A stretch of 53,216 nucleotides of DNA from an uncultured Pelagibacteraceae bacterium (GCA_902614835.1 CACMMU010000005.1:1-53216); one strand, 5' to 3'; counted from the stretch's first letter, positions 1 through 8,445 are shown. Translations and numbers: made by a program. Notes: generated by a model from the sequence alone, not told the origin.

Positions 1-207
1 GACCATTCCATCCTCCCATTGACCTGATAAAAGAGTTTCCAATTCTTTTATTGCGTAATCCATATTAAAATATGAGTAACCAAGCGCAATGAAAGCGGAG
101 TCCCAATTCCACTGAGCAGGATATAATTTATTGTTTGTGGGAAGTGTATAACCAGATTTTCTATTATTTTTTAAAACCTGTTTTGCAATTTCGATTGTCT
201 CTTTCAT
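1..207 (-). CDS. Glycoside hydrolase, (alpha/alpha)6 type, GH63/MGH1-like (5' part only)
   Basis: The first 69 residues are visible and the gene runs off the left edge. The segment around residues 29-45 (YPAQWNWDSAFIALG) and the later QWEDGMV (63-69) match the N-terminal part of the catalytic barrel in GH63/mannosylglycerate-hydrolase-type enzymes, in which the tryptophan-rich stretch lines the sugar pocket. There is no signal peptide, so a cytoplasmic enzyme is expected. The ATG overlaps the TAA of the upstream permease by one base, so it is the last visible gene of the sugar importer operon. It probably cleaves the imported glucoside. The substrate cannot be read from this fragment; glucosylglycerate, glucosylglycerol or another alpha-glucoside are possibilities. 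Confidence 0.65.
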   Translation of the reverse strand, partial: MKETIEIAKQVLKNNRKSGYTLPTNNKLYPAQWNWDSAFIALGYSYFNMDYAIKELETLLSGQWEDGMV

Positions 208-1400
208 TAACCTTTAACACTTCCAGCGGTTAATCCACTTACTAGATATTTTTCAAAGTAAACAAAAATTAATAGAATTGGAAGTGTCACCACAACTGAG
301 CCGGCCATTAAATATTGTCTTGGTGTCTCAGCATCACCTGTCAAGTGATTAATAGCTCTGGATAAAGTAAATGATTTAGGGTTATCTAAAAACATTAAAG
401 AAAATAAAAATTCATTCCAAGCAATCATAAAAACATACAACGCAACAGAGGCAATTGCTGGTAAACTTAAAGGAATTATTATTTTAATTATTATTCCAAA
501 CCAATTTTGTCCATCCATAAGACCAGCATCCTCTATTTCTTTCGGAATACTTTTGAAATATCCTTGAAGCATGTATATAGCGACTGGCAAAGTTGTTGCT
601 GTATAGACGATCAGTAGACCTTCGATTGAATTTCTTAATCCTAATTGACTAAAGACAGTGTAAAGAGGAATTACCAAAACAATGGCAGGGAACATATATA
701 TTACTAATATTGAGGTAGATAAAAAAGTTTTACCAAAAAAGTTTAATCTAGCTACCGCATAAGCAGCCGGTATTGCAAAGATTAAAGTAATAATTACAGT
801 TCCTATTGAGACAATAGAACTTGTATAAATATATCTTCCAAAGTCATAAGTTTTAAAAATAATAAAATAAGATTTAAATACCTCAGCAAGATTGTTTGTA
901 AAATTAATGCTTAAATCTAATGGATTAAATAACAATGCTGCTTGAGTTTTAAAACTAGTTACAAACATTAGATAAAATGGAAATAATATTACAAAAGCAA
1001 AAAACACTATTGCAAATAGAGAAAGAAAATCAAAAACAATTTTTTCAGAAATAAAATCTTCTTTTAATAAATTTGTGTCATAATTTTTAAGTCTATTTGT
1101 AAAAAACAAAGTTATTAAAAAAATCCCGATATCATACCAAATCGGACCGCTTTCATTTATTAGAATGTAGGAAAAGGTAAAAAATAATGAAAGTGTTAGA
1201 ATTTTGATTTGATGATTTATTTTTTTCCCTATTAAAATAAAAGATAAACTTAATAATAAAGCTAAAATAAAATTCACATTAAAATTAATTACTGTTAATT
1301 TTAAACCTTGAAGAGTGGCCATTATTTTCCAGATCGAACTTATTAGAGTCAGAAATACAGAAGATATAAATAAATAAATTAATAATGGTTTATATTTCAT
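207..1400 (-). CDS. Sugar ABC transporter permease, MalG type, with N-terminal membrane extension
   Basis: This is an inner-membrane permease of the MalG/CUT1 class. The C-terminal 270 or so residues carry the usual six-helix fold and the EAA loop (EIEDAGLMDGQNWFGIIIKIIIPLSLP), the docking site for the ATPase. Unlike ordinary MalG proteins (about 280-300 aa), roughly 120 residues with about four extra hydrophobic helices precede the core. I chose ATG at 1400 because GGGAAG lies seven bases before it. A TTG at 1415 in the same frame would add five residues. It overlaps the upstream permease gene by 11 nt, so translation is probably coupled. Confidence 0.85.
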   Translation of the reverse strand: MKYKPLLIYLFISSVFLTLISSIWKIMATLQGLKLTVINFNVNFILALLLSLSFILIGKKINHQIKILTLSLFFTFSYILINESGPIWYDIGIFLITLFFTNRLKNYDTNLLKEDFISEKIVFDFLSLFAIVFFAFVILFPFYLMFVTSFKTQAALLFNPLDLSINFTNNLAEVFKSYFIIFKTYDFGRYIYTSSIVSIGTVIITLIFAIPAAYAVARLNFFGKTFLSTSILVIYMFPAIVLVIPLYTVFSQLGLRNSIEGLLIVYTATTLPVAIYMLQGYFKSIPKEIEDAGLMDGQNWFGIIIKIIIPLSLPAIASVALYVFMIAWNEFLFSLMFLDNPKSFTLSRAINHLTGDAETPRQYLMAGSVVVTLPILLIFVYFEKYLVSGLTAGSVKG

Positions 1401-2649
1401 TTGCACGCTTCCCAATTAATTTAAAGTAAACAATCATAAAAATTATTAACAACACAACTATAACTATTGAAACTGCAGACCCCATTCCGATGTTTGAAAC
1501 AGCAAAGCCTTGTTGGTAAACATTTATTGGTAAAGTTCTTGTTCCAGATGCCCCACCAGTTAAAAGAAAAATATCTTCGAATTTATTAAAGTTCCAAATA
1601 AATCTAATCATGAATAAAATAGATAAAATTGCTGTTATCTGTGGAAGTGTAATATTTACAAACTTTCGCAATGGTCCAGCACCGTCGACTTCAGCAGCTT
1701 CATATAAATCTTTTGGTACAGCTTGTAATCTTGCTAAAATAAATAAGAAGGCTAGGGGAAAATATCTCCAAATCTCAAACATTATTACCGTTGTTAGTGC
1801 CAACCTTAATTTAATATCAAACCCCATGAGATTTAATTCAATGTATTTCTGTCCCAATAAATTTATAGGTTTATCCAGGACACCAAAATTAACCAACAAA
1901 GCGTTTAATGTACCGCTATTTGGATCAAGTAATAAAGTCCACGTGTAAGCTAATGCAACTACAGGTCCAACATATGGAAAAAGGAGAATACTTCTCATAA
2001 AAGTCCTGCCATAAAATTTTTGATTAACTAACTGAGCCGCAAACATACCAAAAACAATAGCTCCAACTGTTCCAAAAAAAGTAAAATAAAAGGTAGTAAG
2101 TAGTAAATCTAAAAATTCATTTTCATTAAAAACTTGTTTGAAATTTTTTAATGTAAATTTTGTTGTTAGTAAAATATTGTCAGCATCGCCAGATAGTTTT
2201 GGTTTTTGAGATTTAATAGAATTTTTATCAATCTTAACTTTATTAACATTTTGAACCACAATCTCAAAATTCTCTCTATATTTTGCCTCCCAATTACCAA
2301 AATCACATTGAATTTTTTTTGATCGAAACGTACATCTTGAGTCCAGATCTATAGGTTCAATATTTGTAGGAAGTTTGTCCAAAAATTTAATATTATCAAT
2401 ATTTTCAATTAAAGAACTGTTTCTGAGCCTATAAACAATTTTTAATTTTGTATTATCTTCAGATATTGTTTTTACAATTTTTTTTGCTCTTGGTTCAGGA
2501 ATTCTAATATCTTTTAATTGAACTTCTTTAAAACTTATCCAAATATTTGCAAAAATTGGAAACAAAACTATAGCAAATACTAAAAACACCGCCGGCAATA
2601 AGAGAGTGTATGCTGTTCTTTTTTCTATTTTAGATAAAGTATCGGTCAT
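1390..2649 (-). CDS. Sugar ABC transporter permease, MalF type, with DUF11-like periplasmic insert
   Basis: This is a 419-residue inner-membrane permease, partner of the MalG-type protein. Helix 1 spans about residues 15-39. Residues about 42-165 form a large hydrophilic, presumably periplasmic insert. The remaining helices follow, with the EAA loop (LYEAAEVDGAGPLRKFVNITLPQ). Residues 67-140 of the insert resemble a DUF11-type beta-sandwich: a DKLPTNIEPIDL strand pair, then Cys106 and Cys115, which could form a disulfide. A terminator-like stem-loop lies directly before the ATG, so permease expression is probably lower than that of the binding protein. The permease call is secure; the insert assignment is by pattern only. 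Confidence 0.87.
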   Translation of the reverse strand: MTDTLSKIEKRTAYTLLLPAVFLVFAIVLFPIFANIWISFKEVQLKDIRIPEPRAKKIVKTISEDNTKLKIVYRLRNSSLIENIDNIKFLDKLPTNIEPIDLDSRCTFRSKKIQCDFGNWEAKYRENFEIVVQNVNKVKIDKNSIKSQKPKLSGDADNILLTTKFTLKNFKQVFNENEFLDLLLTTFYFTFFGTVGAIVFGMFAAQLVNQKFYGRTFMRSILLFPYVGPVVALAYTWTLLLDPNSGTLNALLVNFGVLDKPINLLGQKYIELNLMGFDIKLRLALTTVIMFEIWRYFPLAFLFILARLQAVPKDLYEAAEVDGAGPLRKFVNITLPQITAILSILFMIRFIWNFNKFEDIFLLTGGASGTRTLPINVYQQGFAVSNIGMGSAVSIVIVVLLIIFMIVYFKLIGKRANEI

Positions 2650-2651
2650 AT

Positions 2652-2684
2652 AAAAAGCGGATAATGTTATATTACCCGCTTTTT
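2652..2684 (-). terminator. Stem-loop between sugar binding-protein and permease genes
   Basis: On the minus strand a 9-bp stem AAAAAGCGG / CCGCTTTTT encloses a mismatch, a further 4 bp TAAT/ATTA pairing and a short loop. The 3' arm ends in five T and the permease ATG follows three bases later. It has the form of a rho-independent terminator or a 3'-end-stabilising hairpin inside the operon, which would favour the binding protein over the membrane subunits. Confidence 0.75.
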
Positions 2685-2697
2685 AAAAATAATTTTA

Positions 2698-4020
2698 CTA
2701 ATATTTTGCTAATTCAGCGTTGATTTTATCAACTGCCTGATCAACTGAAATTATACCATCAATATATTCTCTTGTGATTCTGTTTAAGAATTGTGCATTG
2801 ATGATTTTTGATGCTCTTGAAAGCTCACCTTCTTTAACACCCCATCTGTTAGCAGTATCTAAACCTGCAACAATGTTATTAATAACATCAGCAGAATAAA
2901 GTTCTGTTAAAGGTTTCTTTCTATCTACACCCACAGGAAGTTTGCTCCATGCTTTTGTAAAAGCAGCCGGATCACTTGAATTTCCTCTTCTTACAGGAAA
3001 TTTACCTTCCGGTGCAATTGATAGTGTAGCCGTGTAACCTTCATCCATCGAGTATTCAATGAATTTTTTAGCTTCATCTGTATCGGCATCAGCTGTGATT
3101 CCAAAATATCTAACATCTGCCCATGCTGCACCTTTTTTATTATTAGGACCACTAAAGTTAGTAATGAATCCTGTTTTTGATGCAAGTTCTGGTGATGTTG
3201 GATCACTATTTATTGTTGGTGGAGCAGAGTCTCTTAAACCTGCCAATTCATCCATTATAAATGGTGACCAGATAATCATTGGAGTCTGTCCTGCAAAGTA
3301 AAGTTCTCTTGATTGTTTCCAAAACAATTCACCCCTTGGGCTAGCTTTAGCGATAGTCTTATAAAATTCTAATGAATTTTTTAAAGCTTTCCCCTGTTTT
3401 TTTGTTCCGCCTTTTTTAACCAAGTTAACTCCGTTTGCTAAAAGTACGTGTTCTAGCACTTGACTCATAAAGTTTTCGTCAGTCTTTGTTGCAGCTACAA
3501 ACCCATACATATATTGATTTGATAGTGTCTCTACTGCCTTAACAATATTTGCATAACTTGTAGGTGGTGCTAAACCAGCTTTTTCGAAAAGATCTTTTCT
3601 GTAAACTACCATTTGTGTCCAACCATCGACAGGAACGGCAGCTATTTTGCCACCTGATTTTGCCATATTAAGAGCACCTGGTGCGAAAGTTTTCTTTCCC
3701 AATGTTTTTACAACATCGTTATTAGCGTCTACATCTAAAATTCCAGCTTCTGCCCAAGGTAATACATACTGAAGCGTATGATAAATCACATCTGGTAAGT
3801 CACCCGCAGCTGCTGCAGCTGTTGCTCTTGTTCCAAGATCTTTCTCTTCAACAGGTATAACCTCAACACTTATACCAGTCTTAGCCTCAAAAGCTTTAGC
3901 CATTGCTTTTTGCTTTTCCATTCTTGCTGGTTGTACTTCTGTAGTCCAGAATGTAATTCCAGCATAACTAGAGTTAGTTAGAAAAGCGAAAGCAAATAAG
4001 TATATTAATATTTTTCTCAT
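2698..4020 (-). CDS. Sugar ABC transporter substrate-binding protein (family 1)
   Basis: This 440-residue periplasmic binding protein of the MalE/UgpB cluster has a cleavable signal peptide (MRKILIYLFAFAFLTNSSYAG, cleavage near residue 20). It has typical family-1 features: AKAFEAKTGISVEVIPV near the N-terminus, then repeated GVPVDGWTQMVVYRKDLFEKAGL-like hinge and pocket segments. The last residues (SVDQAVDKINAELAKY) are the usual C-terminal helix. The start has a strong Shine-Dalgarno (GGGGGA, four bases before the ATG). It is the first gene of the minus-strand operon and diverges from the ATPase gene. The neighbouring hydrolase points to a disaccharide or glucosylated osmolyte, but the ligand is not readable from sequence. 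Confidence 0.9.
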   Translation of the reverse strand: MRKILIYLFAFAFLTNSSYAGITFWTTEVQPARMEKQKAMAKAFEAKTGISVEVIPVEEKDLGTRATAAAAAGDLPDVIYHTLQYVLPWAEAGILDVDANNDVVKTLGKKTFAPGALNMAKSGGKIAAVPVDGWTQMVVYRKDLFEKAGLAPPTSYANIVKAVETLSNQYMYGFVAATKTDENFMSQVLEHVLLANGVNLVKKGGTKKQGKALKNSLEFYKTIAKASPRGELFWKQSRELYFAGQTPMIIWSPFIMDELAGLRDSAPPTINSDPTSPELASKTGFITNFSGPNNKKGAAWADVRYFGITADADTDEAKKFIEYSMDEGYTATLSIAPEGKFPVRRGNSSDPAAFTKAWSKLPVGVDRKKPLTELYSADVINNIVAGLDTANRWGVKEGELSRASKIINAQFLNRITREYIDGIISVDQAVDKINAELAKY

Positions 4021-4186
4021 TTATCCCCCATCATTTATTAATTTTTTAACGTCAAAAACCTACCAAATATATCGAGATAATAAACCCCCCAAAAAAAAAA
4101 TATGGCGGCTATACATTTTTTGCATTAACTATATTTAGGCATTTAATTATAAGTTTAAAAAATATTAAACTTCTGGTTGTAAATTT
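4021..4186. promoter_or_regulatory. Divergent control region of the sugar importer
   Basis: This 166-bp spacer separates the minus-strand binding-protein operon from the plus-strand ATPase gene and must hold both promoters. It contains a C6-A10 homopolymer block near 4085-4100. I found no convincing inverted repeat that would identify an operator. Confidence 0.5.
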
Positions 4187-5242
4187 ATGGCTACTATAGA
4201 ATTAAAAAATATTGAAAAATCATTTGGTGAAAACAAGGTAATTGACAAATTTAATATCAAAATAAATCACGGCGAATTTATTGTTTTAGTAGGTCCATCA
4301 GGATGTGGAAAGTCCACACTCCTAAGAATGATTTCTGGTTTAGAGTCTGTTGATGAAGGTGAAATACATTTAGATAAAAAAATAATTAATAATTTAATTC
4401 CATCAAAAAGAGGAATTGCAATGGTTTTTCAATCATACGCCTTATACCCACACATGAATGTTTATGAAAATATGTCATTCGGATTGAAAAATGAAAAACT
4501 TGATAAAAACGAAATAGATAAAAAGGTAAAAGATGCTGCTAAAACTCTTCAAATCGAAGATCTTCTTGAGAGAAAACCAAGACAACTTTCTGGTGGACAA
4601 CGACAAAGAGTGGCAATAGGTCGTGCAATAACGAGAAACCCTAAATTGTTTTTGTTTGATGAACCGCTTTCAAATCTTGATGCTGCTTTAAGATCAGAAA
4701 TGCGTGTAGAAATTTCAAAACTTCATAAAAAACTTAGTACGAATATGATTTATGTGACACACGATCAAGTAGAGGCCATGACACTAGCTGATAAGATTGT
4801 TATTTTAAATCAAGGTGTAATGGAGCAATATGGATCACCTGATGAAATATACAATAATCCAAATAATATTTTTGTAGCAGAATTTATAGGGTCCCCAAGA
4901 ATGAATATTTTAAAAATTGATAAAGGTAAAATTAAAAATGAAAATACAATTAATATTTTCAATAGCGATATCCAGTTTAATGGTTATAAATTTAATGATG
5001 ATATTTATCTTGGAATTAGACCTGAACATATTAAAGCTGATAATTCTCAAGATATAAAAGCCAAAATTAAGATTGATCTTATAGAAAATCTTGGATTTGA
5101 TAAGATTATATACTCATCTGTGGATGGAGAAGAGTTTAGAATAAAAACTTCAAGCAATATCGATAAAAATCATTCCCAAATATCATTCTCTAAAGAAAAT
5201 GTTTATTTCTTTGACTCAAATAAAAATAGGATCAAAAATTAG
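4187..5242 (+). CDS. Sugar ABC transporter ATP-binding protein, MalK/UgpC type
   Basis: This cytoplasmic ATPase powers the sugar importer. It shows the Walker A motif GPSGCGKST (36-44), Q-loop Gln82, signature LSGGQ (134-138), Walker B LFLFDEP (154-160) and switch His192. After about residue 230 comes a C-terminal TOBE/OB regulatory domain (GIRPEHI), as in MalK, UgpC and MsmK. The length of 351 aa is normal. It is transcribed away from the rest of the transporter, from the shared spacer. Its 3' end overlaps the convergent znuA by four bases. MalK-type ATPases can serve several importers, so exclusive pairing is an inference from position. Confidence 0.92.
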   Translation: MATIELKNIEKSFGENKVIDKFNIKINHGEFIVLVGPSGCGKSTLLRMISGLESVDEGEIHLDKKIINNLIPSKRGIAMVFQSYALYPHMNVYENMSFGLKNEKLDKNEIDKKVKDAAKTLQIEDLLERKPRQLSGGQRQRVAIGRAITRNPKLFLFDEPLSNLDAALRSEMRVEISKLHKKLSTNMIYVTHDQVEAMTLADKIVILNQGVMEQYGSPDEIYNNPNNIFVAEFIGSPRMNILKIDKGKIKNENTINIFNSDIQFNGYKFNDDIYLGIRPEHIKADNSQDIKAKIKIDLIENLGFDKIIYSSVDGEEFRIKTSSNIDKNHSQISFSKENVYFFDSNKNRIKN

Positions 5243-6261
5243 CAGCCTTTAAAAGATGAAGACATATTTTTCAGTAATTCTGAATACATGCCTTTACCCT
5301 TGTCTATGGTTGCTCCTAGAGGATCTAACACACCAGTTTTAATATTAGTATCTTTTGCAATTGTTTTTATAATTGATGGATTAAACTGTGGTTCTGAAAA
5401 AATACAATTAACTTTTTCATGTTCAATAACTTCTCTAATCTCAGCTAATTGTTCAGCACCGGGTAATACATCTGTATTTACAGTTAATGCACCAAGAACT
5501 TTAATTCCAAATCTATTTTCAAAATATTGATAGGCATCATGGAAAACTACAACTCTTGAATTTTTATTTAAGTCTTTTTTAATAGATTTTGTTAAAGCAT
5601 CTATATCTGCAATAGCTTCTTTAGAATTTGCCTTATATTTTTCGCTGTTTGCTGAATCAAGCTTAACCAATTGATTTGTAATTTCTTTAATAATCACTTT
5701 GGCATTCATTGGGTCTAACCAAATGTGCGGATCGTGTTCCCCATGAGCATGTCCTTCGTGTCCATGATCATCATGCTTATCTTTTTTATGTCCATGATCA
5801 TCGTGCTTATCTTTTTTATGTCCATGATCATCGTGTTTATCTTTTTTATGTCCGTGATCATCGTGCTTATCTTCTTTGTGACCGTGATCATCGTGACCTT
5901 CGAATATATTCTTTTCTCTAAATTTTAATTTTTTAATTCCTTTTAAATCCATTAATTCAACTTTTGTTGCTTTTTTTGCAATTGAATCTAATGGTTTTTC
6001 TAGAAACGCTTCTAAATCCTCACCAACCCAAATAATTAGATCAGCATTTTCGATCATTTTTGCATGCGAAGGTTTTAAGCTAAAACCGTGTGGAGAGTTA
6101 TAACCATCTACTATTACATTAGGCTTTACAACACCATCCATAACGTATGCAGCCAATGAATGTATTGGTTTAATTGATGTAACTACTTTAACGTCTGCAG
6201 ATACTGTGCTGTTAAAAGAAAATATAGATAAAAACAATGTAATAAATAGGGTTCGTTTCAT
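5239..6261 (-). CDS. znuA: Zinc ABC transporter substrate-binding protein ZnuA
   Basis: This is a periplasmic high-affinity zinc-binding protein (cluster A-I) with signal peptide residues 1-22. Zinc ligands of the family are in place: His34 in the KPIHS segment, a second His after the His-rich loop in HDPHIWLDP, and the conserved [12 protein letters not shown] region. Residues about 123-173 form a His/Asp-rich loop made of near-identical 10-residue repeats ([10 protein letters not shown]), the zinc-chaperone loop of ZnuA. An AGGAG Shine-Dalgarno precedes the ATG. It diverges from znuCB across two Zur-like boxes, so zinc-repressed expression is expected. Confidence 0.95.
   Translation of the reverse strand: MKRTLFITLFLSIFSFNSTVSADVKVVTSIKPIHSLAAYVMDGVVKPNVIVDGYNSPHGFSLKPSHAKMIENADLIIWVGEDLEAFLEKPLDSIAKKATKVELMDLKGIKKLKFREKNIFEGHDDHGHKEDKHDDHGHKKDKHDDHGHKKDKHDDHGHKKDKHDDHGHEGHAHGEHDPHIWLDPMNAKVIIKEITNQLVKLDSANSEKYKANSKEAIADIDALTKSIKKDLNKNSRVVVFHDAYQYFENRFGIKVLGALTVNTDVLPGAEQLAEIREVIEHEKVNCIFSEPQFNPSIIKTIAKDTNIKTGVLDPLGATIDKGKGMYSELLKNMSSSFKGC
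5761..5900. repeat. 30-bp tandem repeat inside znuA (His-rich loop)
   Basis: About 4.7 copies of a 30-bp unit run in phase with the reading frame. Each encodes [10 protein letters not shown] or a close variant. The units differ at only a few bases (for example tccatgatcatcatg versus tccgtgatcatcgtg), which suggests recent expansion by slippage or unequal recombination. Changes of whole units would keep the frame. Confidence 0.9.
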
Positions 6262-6276
6262 GTTGCTCCTTAATTT

Positions 6277-6306
6277 GTTATAATATAACGTTTGTTATAA
6301 TATTAC
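6277..6306. promoter_or_regulatory. Two tandem Zur-type boxes between znuA and znuC
   Basis: GTTATAATATAAC (6277-6289) and GTTATAATATTAC (6294-6306) lie 17 bp apart, start to start, in the znuA/znuC divergent spacer. They resemble the known proteobacterial Zur operator, whose core is GTTATA-N-TATAAC. The zur gene itself is three genes downstream. Zur bound with zinc would repress both directions. Confidence 0.8.
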
Positions 6307-6329
6307 ATTTTATTAATCAAGGGTTTATT

Positions 6330-7082
6330 ATGGAAAATAAAAATAAAAAAATTCTCTTAAAAGTAGAAAATGCGAGCTTTTATTTAAATAATAAAGCATT
6401 GATAAAAGAAGTTTCATTAGAAATAAAACAAGGTGAAATAGTAACTTTAATTGGCCCCAATGGATCAGGCAAGTCGACTACAGCGAAAATTGCCCTTGGT
6501 GTTTATAAAAAAATAGAAGGTAGAGTAAGAAGATTTACCGAAAGAATAGGTTATGTACCACAAAAAATTTCTGTTGATTGGACACTTCCCATAAGGGTAA
6601 TTGATTTTATGTCTTTAACAGAAGATTTAAAAAATGATCAAATTAATGTTGCTTTAAATTTAACAGGGGTTGAACATTTAAAAAATAAAAGTCTAAGTAA
6701 TTTATCTGGAGGTGAATTTCAAAGAGTTTTAATAGCAAGAGCTATTGCAAAAAAACCTGAACTTTTAGTACTAGATGAACCTGTACAAGGTGTAGATTTT
6801 AAAGGTGAAATTGCCTTGTACGAATTAATTAAAAAAATATCAGAAAAATTAAATTGTGGAATTCTTTTGATTTCACATGATCTTCACGTTGTAATGTCAG
6901 CAACAGATTTTGTTATATGTTTAAATGGACATGTTTGTTGCTCAGGAAAACCTCACACAGTTGTCAAAGATGAAAAATATAAAGAATTATTTGGGGACAG
7001 AGCTTCAAATATATTATCTTTATATGAACACGATCATGACCATTCACACTCAGCGGATGGCTCAATTGATCAAAAAAAATAA
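6330..7082 (+). CDS. znuC: Zinc ABC transporter ATP-binding protein ZnuC
   Basis: This 250-residue ATPase of the zinc importer has Walker A GPNGSGKST (42-50), signature LSGGE (125-129), Walker B LLVLDEP (145-151) and switch His183. The C-terminus is rich in His and Asp (EHDHDHSHS, about 232-240), a feature seen in some ZnuC proteins that may bind zinc. The gene leads a plus-strand operon znuC-znuB-zur, with only two bases between its stop and the znuB start. Two Zur-like boxes lie just upstream. Confidence 0.94.
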   Translation: MENKNKKILLKVENASFYLNNKALIKEVSLEIKQGEIVTLIGPNGSGKSTTAKIALGVYKKIEGRVRRFTERIGYVPQKISVDWTLPIRVIDFMSLTEDLKNDQINVALNLTGVEHLKNKSLSNLSGGEFQRVLIARAIAKKPELLVLDEPVQGVDFKGEIALYELIKKISEKLNCGILLISHDLHVVMSATDFVICLNGHVCCSGKPHTVVKDEKYKELFGDRASNILSLYEHDHDHSHSADGSIDQKK

Positions 7083-7084
7083 AT

Positions 7085-7888
7085 ATGCTTGATGATTTTT
7101 TTATTAGAGCACTGATAGCGGGCATAGGTATTTCACTTGTAACCGGACCACTCGGATGCTTTGTAGTTTGGAGGAGATTGTCTTTTTTTGCGGGTACACT
7201 GGCTCATTCAGCATTATTAGGTGTTACCATGGCATTATTTTTTGAAATTAATATCGCTTTTTCAGTTTTTATAATCTCTGCAGTCTTAGCAATCTTATTA
7301 TTACAATTACAAAAGAAAACAAAATTACCAAATGATGCGTTATTAGGTCTATTAGCTCACGCTTCATTAGCTGTTGGACTTGTAGTTATAGGTTTTTTAA
7401 CTTCAATTAGATTTGATGTAATGGCTTTACTATTTGGAGATATTTTAGCTGTAAATCAAAATGATTTATTTGTTATTTGGCTAGGTGGAGGTTTAATACT
7501 TATTATTCTAAAATTAATCTGGAAGCCATTATTTGCATCAACGGTAAATTATGAATTATCAGAGGCTGAAGGTATGAAGCCTGATAAATTCAATGCAATT
7601 TTTACAATTCTAACCGCAGCTCTTATTGCCATTTCAATTAAAATTGTAGGACTGCTTTTGATAACTGGTATGCTTATAATTCCTGCTGCAACTGCAAGGA
7701 ATGTATCTAATAATCCTAAACAGATGGTTATTTTTTCAGTAATATTTGGATTGATATCTGTTTTAGTCGGTTTGTTCACATCATTGAAAATTAACTCAGC
7801 TTCAGGACCATCAATAATAACTGCTACGTTATTATTATTTATTATATCATTAATAAAATTTAAAAAAGTTTCAGATTTGAAAAAATAA
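7085..7888 (+). CDS. znuB: Zinc ABC transporter permease ZnuB
   Basis: This 267-residue inner-membrane permease of the ABC-3 family has about seven to eight hydrophobic helices. Typical family segments are GPLGCFVVWRRLSFFAGTLAHSALLGV near the N-terminus and KIVGLLLITGMLIIPAATARN in the C-terminal half. It forms the channel of ZnuABC. It sits between znuC and zur in the same operon with minimal spacing. There is nothing unusual in length or motifs. Confidence 0.94.
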   Translation: MLDDFFIRALIAGIGISLVTGPLGCFVVWRRLSFFAGTLAHSALLGVTMALFFEINIAFSVFIISAVLAILLLQLQKKTKLPNDALLGLLAHASLAVGLVVIGFLTSIRFDVMALLFGDILAVNQNDLFVIWLGGGLILIILKLIWKPLFASTVNYELSEAEGMKPDKFNAIFTILTAALIAISIKIVGLLLITGMLIIPAATARNVSNNPKQMVIFSVIFGLISVLVGLFTSLKINSASGPSIITATLLLFIISLIKFKKVSDLKK

Positions 7889-7910
7889 TATGAAAGTGTT
7901 AAAATAAATT

Positions 7911-8315
7911 ATGACTCAAAAACAAGAACAACTCTCAAAAAACCAACAAATCGTTCTTAGTATAATTGAGAAGGCAAAAGGACCACTAAAAGCTTATTCA
8001 ATACTTTACAACGTTCAAAAAAGAGGAATCAAAGCACCCCTGCAGGTTTACAGAGCTTTAGATAAGCTTATTGAAATAGGAAAAATACATAAGATTGAAA
8101 GCAAAAATGCTTTTATAGCCTGTAATAATTCTGAATGTGAAATTTCAAAAGCAACAGCTTTTTCTATTTGTAATAATTGCGAACACGTCAAAGAAATAAA
8201 AAATACTAAACTTTCTAAATATTTAAGTAATTTCCAAGATAATTCTGGGATGAAATATAAGAAATATAATTTAGAATTTTTTGGTTTATGTAAAAATTGT
8301 AAGTTAAAACAATAA
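7911..8315 (+). CDS. zur: Fur-family zinc uptake regulator Zur
   Basis: This 134-residue Fur-family repressor has a winged-helix domain at about residues 10-65 (RGIKAPLQVYRALDKL is the recognition-helix region). A dimerisation domain follows with two CxxC pairs (Cys87/Cys90 and Cys127/Cys130) forming the structural zinc site. His60 and Cys71 match sensory-site ligands, but the histidine-rich stretch usual after Cys71 is replaced by NSECE, with a Cys at 76. Its place at the end of znuCB and the Zur-like boxes upstream of the operon identify it as Zur rather than Fur or PerR. A hairpin terminator follows. Confidence 0.88.
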   Translation: MTQKQEQLSKNQQIVLSIIEKAKGPLKAYSILYNVQKRGIKAPLQVYRALDKLIEIGKIHKIESKNAFIACNNSECEISKATAFSICNNCEHVKEIKNTKLSKYLSNFQDNSGMKYKKYNLEFFGLCKNCKLKQ

Positions 8316-8326
8316 AATTTCAAAAA

Positions 8327-8352
8327 AAGCCCTATTTATAAGGCTTATTTTA
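8327..8352 (+). terminator. Terminator after znuCB-zur
   Basis: The stem AAGCC (8327-8331) pairs with GGCTT (8342-8346), with an inner TAT/ATA pairing and a T-rich 3' tail (ATTTTATT). It lies 12 bases after the zur stop and has the form of a rho-independent terminator. Confidence 0.75.
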
Positions 8353-8409
8353 TTCACTTTTTAGTTGCATAGCGGTTACATTAACATTTCATACATGCTA
8401 GCTTTTCTC

Positions 8410-8427
8410 AATTATTAATTAATAATT
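8410..8427. promoter_or_regulatory. 18-bp perfect A/T palindrome before proX
   Basis: AATTATTAATTAATAATT is its own reverse complement and ends 18 bases before the proX ATG, just ahead of the strong Shine-Dalgarno AGGGGG. It could be an operator or a 5'-UTR hairpin. At this A+T content such a palindrome can also occur by chance. Confidence 0.35.
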
Positions 8428-8445
8428 AAACAAATAGGGGGAAAA

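Noticed and set aside
5761-5900. CRISPR-like array
   Set aside because: The repeats are directly adjacent 30-bp units without spacers and are in frame with znuA; this is a coding repeat.
5725-5928. Plus-strand open frames across the znuA histidine repeat
   Set aside because: They are mirror frames of the 30-bp repeat, giving repetitive hydrophobic peptides with no start signal; znuA on the other strand explains the region.
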